This document shows positions 6,685 through 13,106 of a stretch of 13,147 nucleotides of DNA, in pieces (the stretch's first letter is position 1; the number at the start of each line of letters is the position of its first letter). The DNA is from Allosphingosinicella sp. (GTDB lineage: Bacteria; Pseudomonadota; Alphaproteobacteria; Sphingomonadales; Sphingomonadaceae). Position numbers and translations under genes: made by a program. The stretch is from the NCBI GenBank assembly GCA_030146745.1, contig JASLBD010000111.1, positions 1 through 13,147 of the forward strand. Reading direction: 5' to 3'. The notes beneath the pieces were generated by a model that saw only the letters and a program-made list of their open reading frames with translations, was not told where the DNA came from and did not search any database.

Positions 6685-7368
6685 TTATTCCTGCGGCGCG
6701 GCCTTGAGCAGCAGGTCGAGCTGGGCCTCGCAGCCCTTGTCGATCAGCGCTTTGGCAAGGACCGTGGGATCGTCGCCGACCGCGGCCAGGGTCTTGAACC
6801 TCAGCTTGGTCGCAGCGCCGGCATCGGCCCATTTCAGCGAATATTCGGCGCCGTCGGCGATGGGCAATTGCTGCGGCCAGCGCTGCACCAGGCGCCCCGC
6901 CGGCCAGGCGACGGGCTGGCCCGAGCCGCTCGCCGGAATGACCTGAAGCGTGGCGTCGGCGGCGGGGCCGGGATGCCACAGGACGACCTTGGCGGGGTCG
7001 GCGAGGCAAAAGTTGCCGCTCTTCGACACGTCGACGTCCCATAGGCCCGGCGAGGGGGGCGTTTCCGGCCCGCGCATCGCGCTGAACCGGGAGCGCGCGT
7101 TGAAGGCCGGCGTGGTTCCTCCGCCGGCGACCTTGAACGTGCCGGGCCCGCGCAGGGTGCGGGCGCCGGACGGAGCGAGCACCGTCACCACATCGCCGGC
7201 CTTGAGGATCACCGGCGTGTTCTCGCCGACGGCGCGGCCCGGCGGATAGGATTTGGCCGAAGGGCCGGCCGAGCGAACGACGAGCGGAGCCGCCATCACG
7301 GCGGCGGGAGCCGCCAGAACGGCCGCCGCGGCGGTTGCGATCAACGCCTTGAACATGCTTCTTCCCAT
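6685..7368 (-). CDS. Exported FecR-like hypothetical protein
   Basis: The product has 227 residues from ATG 7368. A signal peptide (MFKALIATAAAAVLAAPAAV, ending near VMAA) predicts export. Residues about 50-80 read LKAGDVVTVLAPSGARTLRG, reminiscent of the FecR ligand/regulator fold, in which a charge-and-polarisation type LKxGD motif recurs. The second half (residues 110-222) has Cys121 and Cys213, perhaps a disulphide, and no recognised motif. AAGGTG stands 6-7 bases before ATG 7368; GTG 7377 and ATG 7356 are alternatives in the same frame. The gene lies 142 bases downstream of the sensor gene on the same strand and may be its periplasmic partner. Confidence 0.8.
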   Translation of the reverse strand: MGRSMFKALIATAAAAVLAAPAAVMAAPLVVRSAGPSAKSYPPGRAVGENTPVILKAGDVVTVLAPSGARTLRGPGTFKVAGGGTTPAFNARSRFSAMRGPETPPSPGLWDVDVSKSGNFCLADPAKVVLWHPGPAADATLQVIPASGSGQPVAWPAGRLVQRWPQQLPIADGAEYSLKWADAGAATKLRFKTLAAVGDDPTVLAKALIDKGCEAQLDLLLKAAPQE

Positions 7369-7510
7369 CTGTGGCACCTTCCATTCGAACAGCGTGGAAA
7401 GCGGCTAACCCCCGCTTGTTGCCGGTTCATGCCGGCGCGTGCGCCCGTATGTTTCAATTGTCACAGGCTTGTCCGGCCGCCCCGCTGAATGCGCGAACCG
7501 GCGCGAAAAT

Positions 7511-9421
7511 CTAGGCCGCCGATCCGGCCGGGTCAATCGCAAGACGCCGGGCGAGATCGTCGATCTGCCGCTGCTGCCGGGCGAGCAGCTCGGCCAGCTC
7601 GAATTCCCTCGCCTGGCGCGCCAGAACCACCCGCACGACGCGCGCCACCGGGCCGGCCAGCTCGTCGAGCGCGTCGAGCTCGGCCGTGCTCAGACGCGAC
7701 CGGTCGGGATGGGGGCCGAGCAGGATCCAGCCCAGGCAGGTGCCGTCGGCCAGGCTGAGCGGTCGCCGCAGCGGGAAGAACGAATCGCCAGTCTCCACGC
7801 CTGAGGAGCAGGCGGGGTCGAGCGCGGTCCTCTCGAGCCACGCTTCCACCTCGCCGGCGCCGGTGCCTCGGCTCCCGGCCACCTTGCCGTCGAGGATTAG
7901 CGCCAGCCGCGAGGAGCGCACGCCCGCCGAGATCCGCTCCAGTATCTCCTCGACCAGCTCGGGCAGGGTGGCGAAATGGCGAAGGTCGCGAAGGCAATCG
8001 GGCAGGTCGCGCCGCATCTCGACGAGCTTGCGCTGGAACCGCCGCTCCGCCCAGCCCTGGACCCGCTCGTAGATCGGGTTGATCATCACGGTGGACAAGG
8101 CGGCGCCGACGATCGGGGCGATCGAGCCCGCGTCGCGGTCGAACAGGCGCAGGATGACTTCCTTCACCCCCTCCATCGTCGCCGCGAAGATGCCGGCCAG
8201 GATGAGCGCGATGAGGGCGAACGAGGCCGAACGGCTGATCGCCACCTCCGCGTCGTAGAGGCGGTAGCGGAGCAAGGCGACGAGCAGCCCCGCCTGAAGG
8301 AGGAGGAAGGCGAGGCCGAAGGCGAAGCCGGCCGTCACTTCCAGCGAGAGCTGCTGGGGGAGGCTCGGCGCGCCGACCTTGAGGATGTCGGCGGTGATCG
8401 CGACCCCGAAGAAGAAGGCGTAGCCGGAAAAGCCGAACACCGCCCATTTGAGCTGCTGGCGCTCGTCGCCCGAGGCCTTTCGAAGCCGCCACAGGAAGAG
8501 CAGGACGGCCGCCGCCATCCCGGCGACCAGCATCGCCCGGTAGAAGTCCCCCTCGAGGAACAGGAGCAAAGGCAAGGCGGCCAGGACCGCGATCGTGATC
8601 CGGGGCGACAACCGGCCGTGCGGGAAGAGCAGGATTCCACCGATCAGGCAGATGTTGGCGATGTCGTAGAGCGCCCGGTGAACGCCTTCGGGAACCCCGA
8701 GGACCAAAGCGAGGAAGGTCGCCGACGGCTGCTCGGCCGCCATGGTCAGAAGGATGGCCAGTGAGACGACCGAGCTGACCACGTCCTCGCGCTTGCGGCG
8801 GAAGAGGAGCCAGGCCGAAATGAGAAGGAAGGGGTAAGTGAGCAGGTGGATGAGGTCGATGAAGTTCAGGAGCCCGGCCGGAACTCCGAGCGAGCGCGCG
8901 CCCAGCTCGATATGAGACTCGCCGGTGGTCAGGGCGACCTCCCGCTCGCGGCCGTCCGGCGAGCGTAGCGTAAGAGCCACCTCGCGGTCCTCGGTGCCGC
9001 TCAGAAGATCGCCGAACAGGAGCTGGTCGGTCTCGGTGCCCGTCCCCGCGTCGGCGGCCGGCGAACCCGGCATCGCCACGTGCGGGGAGACCGGGATGGT
9101 GTCGATCGCGACGATGTCGTCGCCGGGGCGAATGCCGGCGGCGGCGGCGGCGGGGCCGACCGGGAAGCGGACTCGGGTGAGATCGTCCTCGGCCAGAGCG
9201 GCGCCGGCGCGGCTTCCGGCAACGAGACCGCTGTTGCGCCCCGCCTCGGCCAGCCGGTGCCAGGTGCCGGCGACCGGCCCGATCAAGGCGAGCGCGAAGG
9301 CCGCGAACCAGACCAGCTGGAACAGGAAGAAGCCGCGGGGCCCGAAATCGGGCACCCGCCCGGGCAGCCTCAGCCGGAAGCGCTGGGCCGGCAGGCTATC
9401 GGCTGCGATCTCCTTTGCCAT
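7511..9421 (-). CDS. PDZ / multi-membrane-segment / GAF-like sensor related to ComP-type kinases but lacking the kinase core
   Basis: The product has 636 residues. A membrane helix (about 31-51) is followed by a periplasmic PDZ-like domain (about 83-168, AAAAAGIRPGDDIVAIDTIP). Seven or more hydrophobic helices follow (about 185-206, 216-232, 255-267, 277-290, 294-311, 327-347, 363-385, 397-415). The stretch GDERQQLKWAVFGF (318-331), LLRYRLYDAEVAISRS (383-398) and NPIYERVQGWAERRFQRK (448-465) are hallmarks of ComP-like sensor kinases. Residues about 485-600 form a GAF-like domain ending LGWILLGPHPDRSRLSTAEL. The protein stops about 35 residues later in a helix; no dimerisation/phospho-His or ATPase domain follows. 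ATG 9421 is chosen because upstream codons fall in palindromic repeat DNA; its ribosome binding site is weak. Confidence 0.85.
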   Translation of the reverse strand: MAKEIAADSLPAQRFRLRLPGRVPDFGPRGFFLFQLVWFAAFALALIGPVAGTWHRLAEAGRNSGLVAGSRAGAALAEDDLTRVRFPVGPAAAAAGIRPGDDIVAIDTIPVSPHVAMPGSPAADAGTGTETDQLLFGDLLSGTEDREVALTLRSPDGREREVALTTGESHIELGARSLGVPAGLLNFIDLIHLLTYPFLLISAWLLFRRKREDVVSSVVSLAILLTMAAEQPSATFLALVLGVPEGVHRALYDIANICLIGGILLFPHGRLSPRITIAVLAALPLLLFLEGDFYRAMLVAGMAAAVLLFLWRLRKASGDERQQLKWAVFGFSGYAFFFGVAITADILKVGAPSLPQQLSLEVTAGFAFGLAFLLLQAGLLVALLRYRLYDAEVAISRSASFALIALILAGIFAATMEGVKEVILRLFDRDAGSIAPIVGAALSTVMINPIYERVQGWAERRFQRKLVEMRRDLPDCLRDLRHFATLPELVEEILERISAGVRSSRLALILDGKVAGSRGTGAGEVEAWLERTALDPACSSGVETGDSFFPLRRPLSLADGTCLGWILLGPHPDRSRLSTAELDALDELAGPVARVVRVVLARQAREFELAELLARQQRQIDDLARRLAIDPAGSAA

Positions 9422-9520
9422 CCCCGCAAGCGCCCCAGGCTGAACGACCCTTCGGGGGGTGGATAGCATGGGGCGGCGCGGCGGCCATTGGGAATTTGCG
9501 GGAGGCGGAGCAGACCAACC

Positions 9521-9541
9521 ATGCTGAACTCGCTTCAGCAT
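9521..9541. repeat. Intergenic palindrome, ATGCTGAA type
   Basis: ATGCTGAA (9521-9528) and TTCAGCAT (9534-9541) are exact reverse complements around CTCGC. This motif resembles a dispersed repeat of sphingomonad intergenic regions. Confidence 0.65.
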
Positions 9542-9602
9542 CCCGGGTGGCGTGGCTTGACGGTCGATGTGGCCTGTCCGGGGCGGCGCTGCTCCACCTT
9601 GG

Positions 9603-9623
9603 ACCCTGAACCGAGTTCAGGGT
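9603..9623. repeat. Intergenic palindrome, ACCCTGAAC type
   Basis: ACCCTGAAC (9603-9611) and GTTCAGGGT (9615-9623) are exact reverse complements around a 3-base centre. It shares the CTGAA core with the palindrome 60 bases upstream. Confidence 0.65.
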
Positions 9624-9655
9624 GACGACCGGGCGTGTGGCCCGGGGAACAGCTT

Positions 9656-9677
9656 CCCTCCCCCGTGCGGGGGAGGG
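9656..9677. repeat. Intergenic palindrome, CCCTCCCCCG type
   Basis: CCCTCCCCCG (9656-9665) and CGGGGGAGGG (9668-9677) are exact reverse complements around TG. It lies just downstream of the low-complexity protein gene (stop at 9695, minus strand), so it could cap that gene's mRNA 3' end; no T-run supports intrinsic termination. Confidence 0.65.
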
Positions 9678-9694
9678 AGCCGAAGCGGGCGGCC

Positions 9695-10222
9695 TTAGCG
9701 CCGGCGCCCCCTTTCGTAGGCCTGGACGCAATTGTCCGTGACCGTCCTCGAGCAGGGCGGGTGGGAAGCGTCGGCGCCGGCCATCGTCGCGCCGGTGGCC
9801 GGGTCGACCATCGGGCCGCCGACGCCGGTGCCGGTCGTGCCGTTGAAGCCGGCGGGGACGATCGCCGGAGCGGAGATCACGGCGATCCCGCGGGCGTCGT
9901 GCTCGGGGTTGGCGTTGCTCGGCTGGACGACCTGGCCGCCCGCCGGCATCGCGCCCGCCACCGTCATGGCGCCGGGCGCCGTCGTGGTGGTGTTGGGCAT
10001 GTCACCGGCCGAGTTGGCGGTACTGGTGCTGGTCGTGGTCATCGTGCCGTCGGCATGGTGGGTGGTGGTCTTCGTCTTGGTGCCGACGTCGAGGTCGACG
10101 TCCGGATCGCCGTCGGCCTGGACTCCGACATCGACGTCGACGTCGGGCTGGGTGGTGGTCGTGGTCTGCGCGTAAGCCGCGCCGCTCAGAAGGAGCGCGA
10201 TCGCAAAAGCGGCAGTTCTCAT
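9695..10222 (-). CDS. Exported low-complexity Asp/Val- and Thr-rich protein
   Basis: The product has 175 residues. A signal peptide (MRTAAFAIALLLSGAAYA, cleavage before QT) predicts export. Residues 26-47 alternate Asp and Val (PDVDVDVGV, DPDVDLDVG), followed by a Thr-rich stretch (KTKTTT, TMTTTSTST, NTTTTAP) to about 83. The middle is Gly/Ala/Pro-rich. The C-terminus HPPCSRTVTDNCVQAYERG has Cys157 and Cys165 and looks like the only folded and conserved part. The frame is open from 10393, but ATG 10222 begins the signal peptide and has a purine-rich AAAGG just upstream. Function unknown; the acidic repeat might bind cations. The Cys-containing end recalls small secreted proteins of sphingomonads. 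Confidence 0.75.
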   Translation of the reverse strand: MRTAAFAIALLLSGAAYAQTTTTTQPDVDVDVGVQADGDPDVDLDVGTKTKTTTHHADGTMTTTSTSTANSAGDMPNTTTTAPGAMTVAGAMPAGGQVVQPSNANPEHDARGIAVISAPAIVPAGFNGTTGTGVGGPMVDPATGATMAGADASHPPCSRTVTDNCVQAYERGRRR

Positions 10223-10495
10223 TGCCTTTACTCCACTGGTTGCCAGGTTGCGGGCGCCGATCGGGCGCTCTGCGCGTGCCGCGGCTCTTCCGCGGCGCTG
10301 CCCGTTCAACCCCCGAGACGGCGGCTTTCCCCGCCGGGTTCGGCGGAGCGTGGCGCAGCCGGGCCGAATTGTCGCGCCGGGGCAACGATCCAAGTCAAGC
10401 CTGGAGCGTCCGCAGGGGCGTTTGGGACGCGCCGGCTGGAACGAAGGGGCCGACGTCCTATTTAAGCCAAGCCTTTGACAGACAGGAGCTTCGCC

Positions 10496-10765
10496 ATGGC
10501 CGGCGGATGGGCGCGCGACGGCGCGGTGCAGGATCAGATCGACGATACGGTCAAGGATGCGGTGCTGAGCGCCCGGGCTCGGCTGCCGGCGGGGGAGGGA
10601 TCCGAATATTGCGAGGATTGCGGAGAACTCATCCCTGAGCGGCGCCGCGAGGCGTTGCCGGGGACCCGGACCTGCGTTCCCTGCCAGTCGGACCGCGACT
10701 CGCAGGCCCGGCGATCGGGCGCGGGGATCAATCGCCGGGCAAGCAAGGACAGCCAGCTGCGCTGA
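10496..10765 (+). CDS. ybiI: YbiI-like DksA/TraR family C4 zinc-finger protein
   Basis: The product has 89 residues and matches the pattern of Escherichia coli YbiI along its length: an N-terminus MAGGWARDGAVQDQID, a C4 zinc finger with Cys39, Cys42, Cys60 and Cys63 (YCEDCGELIPERRREALPG, CVPC), and the C-terminal NRRASKDSQLR. DksA/TraR proteins bind RNA polymerase through its secondary channel, but YbiI-like members lack the long coiled coil and their role is not established. ATG 10496 has an AGGAG site at 10484-10488, 7 bases upstream; the open frame starting at TTG 10475 is not credible. It is convergent with the holin-like gene. Confidence 0.92.
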   Translation: MAGGWARDGAVQDQIDDTVKDAVLSARARLPAGEGSEYCEDCGELIPERRREALPGTRTCVPCQSDRDSQARRSGAGINRRASKDSQLR

Positions 10766-10804
10766 GCTGCCGGCTTCGCCGCCTGTTCGCGAATGCCGGT
10801 CCAG

Positions 10805-11161
10805 CTATTCGGGCGGCGGTCGGACGTCCCGCTCGACCGGGGGAAGGCGCGGCTCTCCGTCGACCAGGCCGACCCGGCGAAGCCACCGCGCCTCGATGAG
10901 CTTGAGGACGTCGTAGCCGCCGATCGAAAGCATTGCGGCGGTGAAGGCGGCGCCGCTCTTGCTGAGGCCGAAAAGCTCGGTCGCCGTGGTCGCCGCGATG
11001 ACCAGCAGGGGCGTGATGAGCAGCCGCCGGATCCACCATTGCCCGTCCGGATGGCGATTGGCCTCGAGCTCGCGGCCGTAGGATGCCGCAATGCCGGCCG
11101 CCAGCGCCGCCGCGATGACGAGATAGGTCGCGCCATCGGCCAGAAACTCCATCCACCTCAT
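10805..11161 (-). CDS. Small holin-like membrane protein
   Basis: The product has 118 residues with three probable membrane helices (about 11-28, 47-65 and 68-86) separated by charged loops (YGRELEANRHPDGQWWIRR, then GLSKSG), and a soluble Pro/Arg/Glu-rich tail. The order of a GATYLVIAAALAAG helix, an RRLLITPLLV helix and SIGGYDVLKLIEARW resembles LydA/phage-type holin-like proteins, but no endolysin gene is beside it. ATG 11161 has GGAGGAG upstream. The start overlaps the stop of the HTH gene by 4 bases (ATGA), so the two are translationally coupled. Whether it makes pores is an inference; a non-lytic membrane protein is possible. Confidence 0.72.
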   Translation of the reverse strand: MRWMEFLADGATYLVIAAALAAGIAASYGRELEANRHPDGQWWIRRLLITPLLVIAATTATELFGLSKSGAAFTAAMLSIGGYDVLKLIEARWLRRVGLVDGEPRLPPVERDVRPPPE

Positions 11162-11340
11162 CGGAAGCGCTCCTCCGCCCGCTCGATGAAGGCGAGGACC
11201 CGGTCCAGCGTGGCCTGGCGGGGCTGCCGCCCGTCGCGCAGGTTCATCACGAAATTGGGATCGCCGACGGCATCCCTGCCGAGCCGCGACGGGGAAGTTT
11301 TGGAGCGGCGAAGATAATGGTCAATGCGGTCGAGAATCAT
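11158..11340 (-). CDS. Small helix-turn-helix protein, 60 residues
   Basis: The product reads as a compact all-helical DNA-binding protein: a first helix (ILDRIDHYLRRSKTSP), SRLGRDAVGDPNFVMNLRDG as a helix-turn-helix core, and a last helix (ATLDRVLAFIERAEERF). The R-L-G-x-x-A-V-G-D-P-N-F-V-x-x-L-R-x-G-R pattern is familiar from small alphaproteobacterial HTH proteins, often encoded near phage or S24-type regulators. ATG 11338-11340 has GGAG about 11 bases upstream. It is divergent from the S24 repressor, 84 bases away, and overlaps the holin-like gene. It probably autoregulates the pair, which is an inference from position. Confidence 0.78.
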   Translation of the reverse strand: MILDRIDHYLRRSKTSPSRLGRDAVGDPNFVMNLRDGRQPRQATLDRVLAFIERAEERFR

Positions 11341-11360
11341 GGGAAGGCTCCGAATCGTCT

Positions 11361-11408
11361 AATTCCTATCTTCCCATGGAAATTCCTACTTGTCTAGGAG
11401 AATTCCTG
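11361..11408. promoter_or_regulatory. Candidate operator: three AATTCCT repeats at 20-bp spacing
   Basis: AATTCCTA at 11361, AATTCCTA at 11381 and AATTCCTG at 11401 start exactly 20 bases apart in the 84-base divergent gap. Two helical turns of spacing put the sites on the same DNA face, as expected for cooperative binding of a repressor. The middle site is part of a pseudo-palindrome, GGAAATTCC. A TTGTCT/TAAGAA pair 17 bp apart (11391-11396 and 11413-11418) overlaps the last site and could drive the repressor gene, in which case its mRNA would be almost leaderless. Confidence 0.62.
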
Positions 11409-11424
11409 CCACTAAGAAGGGCCG

Positions 11425-12081
11425 ATGGACTCGAACGATCCTCGAATTGCGCTTGAGCGCCTCCTCAAGGAGCGGGGGGAGGATTTTGCCGGCCTATCGC
11501 GCCTGATCGGCAAGAATCCGGCCTATATCCAGCAGTTCATAAAGCGCGGTACGCCGCGCAAGCTCGACGAGGAGGATCGCCGGACCATCGCCCGCTATCT
11601 GGGGGTCAGCGAGGCCCTGCTGGGCGGTCCCCCAGGCTCCCGGAGCGACGATTCGGCGGAGGGGATGATCAAGGTGCCCCGCCTCGATGTCGGCGCTTCG
11701 GCCGGCCATGGCGCCATCAACGACGGCGAAGCCGCAGTCTCGCACATCGCCTTCGATCCCAAGTGGTTGCGCCAGCTCTGCAAGGGAGGCACCAACAATC
11801 TGTCCTTCATTCGAGTGCAGGGCGATTCGATGAGCCCCACGCTGGCCGACGGCGACGACATCCTGGTCGATGGAGCGGACGGGGCCGACCGGCTCCGCGA
11901 TGGAATCTACGTTCTGCGCCGCGACGATACGCTGATGGTGAAGCGCCTGGCGATCAACCCCTTCGCCGCCCGGGCGACGGTTACCAGCGACAATCCCGCC
12001 TATCCGGAATGGAAGGATGTCGAGCTGTCCACCCTCGCCATCATCGGACGGGTGGTGTGGGCGGGGCGCCGGCTCAGCTAG
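11425..12081 (+). CDS. S24 / LexA-like (CI-type) transcriptional repressor
   Basis: The product has 218 residues. The N-terminal half (about 5-65) is a helix-turn-helix domain (LSRLIGKNPAYIQQFIKRG, then ARYLGVSEALL). The C-terminal half (about 82-215) is an S24 peptidase fold: Ser135 in VQGDSMSPTL and Lys173 in DDTLMVKRL, 38 residues apart, form the Ser-Lys dyad of LexA and CI. An Ala-Gly at 93-94 (DVGASAGHGA) is a possible self-cleavage site before the dyad. LexA-type repressors cleave themselves when RecA is activated, which releases their operator. ATG 11425 follows AAGAAGG. The neighbours and the operator repeats suggest it controls the small HTH/holin-like pair and itself; inducing signal unknown. 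Confidence 0.9.
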   Translation: MDSNDPRIALERLLKERGEDFAGLSRLIGKNPAYIQQFIKRGTPRKLDEEDRRTIARYLGVSEALLGGPPGSRSDDSAEGMIKVPRLDVGASAGHGAINDGEAAVSHIAFDPKWLRQLCKGGTNNLSFIRVQGDSMSPTLADGDDILVDGADGADRLRDGIYVLRRDDTLMVKRLAINPFAARATVTSDNPAYPEWKDVELSTLAIIGRVVWAGRRLS

Positions 12082-12195
12082 GCTGCCGGCGGCATGGTGC
12101 GGAGCAAGGCTGCGGGCCTGCCGGAACAGGAATAGGAAAACGCCCGGGACGTTTGCCTGTGGTGTCCTAGCATCGGGCGATGACGTTGACCCCTT

Positions 12196-12282
12196 CGTCA
12201 TGCCGGACTTGATCCGGCATCATCTTCTTGTTTGTCTCCAACGCTCAAGGAAGGTAGTTCCCGGATCAAGTCCGGGATGACG
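12196..12282. repeat. Inverted pair of REP-like palindromes (BIME-like)
   Basis: Two copies of the same element face each other: CGTCATGCCGGACTTGATCC plus GGCATC (12196-12221), and, on the other strand, CGTCATCCCGGACTTGATCC plus GGGAAC (12257-12282). Each holds its own hairpin (ATGCCGGA/TCCGGCAT; TCCCGGA/TCCGGGA). This GGACTTGATCC type is a frequent dispersed repeat of alphaproteobacterial intergenic DNA. Otherwise the 311-base gap 12082-12392 shows only a short weak stem near 12136-12152 and no gene or clear promoter. Confidence 0.85.
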
Positions 12283-12392
12283 ATCCAAGCCGATCGCCGA
12301 GCGCTCTAGCACGGAAGCTCTCGCCTTCCGGGGTCCGATTTAATACATCGCGGGCGGCGGCTGATCCCCTCCAGGCTCGAAATGAAGGCGCC

Positions 12393-13106
12393 ATGACCTA
12401 CGGCTACGACCACACCCCCGACCGGCACGCCAGGCTCCTGCAGGCCCACCGGATGGCGATGGATATGCTTCGAGCGGCGGAGAAGGCAGGCCTTTTCAGG
12501 GCGGGAGTGACGGAGCTGGAGCTGAGCCGGGAGCTTCAGTCGCTCGGCCAGGCCATGTTCGGAAAGTTCAAGCACTGGCACAAACGGATCGTCAGGGCCG
12601 GGCCGAACACCCTTTCCACCTTCGGCGACAGTCCGCCGGATCTTCGGATCGAGGCCGACGACATGGTGTTCGTCGACCTGGGGCCTATGTTCGAATCCTG
12701 GGAGGCGGATATCGGGCGGACCTATGTGATCGGCGACGATCCCGCCAGGATTCGGCTGCGGGACGCGATCGAGGCGACCTGGTATGCCGGCCGCGACCAT
12801 TTCAAGAAGAACCGCAATACCGTCACCGGCGCCGACATGTACGAGCTCGCACTCGAGGCGGCGCGCTCTCATGGCTACAGCTTCGCGAACTGGCATGCCG
12901 GCCACCTCATCGGCAACTTCCCGCACGAGATCGTCCAGGGCGAGCTCAGCGAGAACTACCTGCATCCCGGCAACCGCCTGCCTCTGGCCGGGCCCGACCG
13001 CGACGGCAATCCGCGCACCTGGATCTACGAAGTCCATTTCATCGACCCGGAGCGGCGCTACGGCGGCTTCTTCGAGCAGTGGCTGGAGCTGGACGGGACC
13101 GGCTGA
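12393..13106 (+). CDS. M24-family metallopeptidase (Xaa-Pro peptidase-like)
   Basis: The 237-residue product is complete and has the pita-bread fold metal ligands in order: Asp95 (VFVDLGPM), Asp106 (EADIGRTYV, 11 residues on), His171 (NWHAGHLIGNFPHE), Glu213 (IYEVHFID) and Glu228 (FFEQWLEL). This set of Asp, Asp, His, Glu, Glu is used by methionine and Xaa-Pro aminopeptidases to bind two metal ions and remove N-terminal residues. Unlike full-length aminopeptidase P it lacks the N-terminal creatinase-like domain, so it is a compact single-domain member. ATG 12393 is preceded by GAAGGCGCC. It is separated from the repressor gene by repeat DNA and is probably independent of it. The peptide substrate is unknown. 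Confidence 0.9.
   Translation: MTYGYDHTPDRHARLLQAHRMAMDMLRAAEKAGLFRAGVTELELSRELQSLGQAMFGKFKHWHKRIVRAGPNTLSTFGDSPPDLRIEADDMVFVDLGPMFESWEADIGRTYVIGDDPARIRLRDAIEATWYAGRDHFKKNRNTVTGADMYELALEAARSHGYSFANWHAGHLIGNFPHEIVQGELSENYLHPGNRLPLAGPDRDGNPRTWIYEVHFIDPERRYGGFFEQWLELDGTG

Noticed and set aside
7976..8764. 262-codon plus-strand frame inside the sensor gene region
   Set aside because: Antisense to the PDZ/GAF sensor, rich in Glu/Arg/Gln, no domain and no start signal.
9422..9541. N-terminal extension of the sensor gene to 9541
   Set aside because: The first extra codons are translated palindromic repeat DNA (9521-9541), and the natural-looking N-terminus begins at ATG 9421.
10223..10393. N-terminal extension of the low-complexity exported protein
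   Set aside because: The extra 57 residues are Arg-rich and precede a clean signal peptide that starts at ATG 10222.
10438..10457. GGAAC box upstream of the YbiI-like gene as an EcfG stress promoter
   Set aside because: The only CGT-like box is 11 bases away, far short of the 16-17 expected for EcfG promoters.
12136..12152. AAACG/CGTTT stem after the S24 gene as a terminator
   Set aside because: The stem is only five pairs and no T-run follows in either useful direction.
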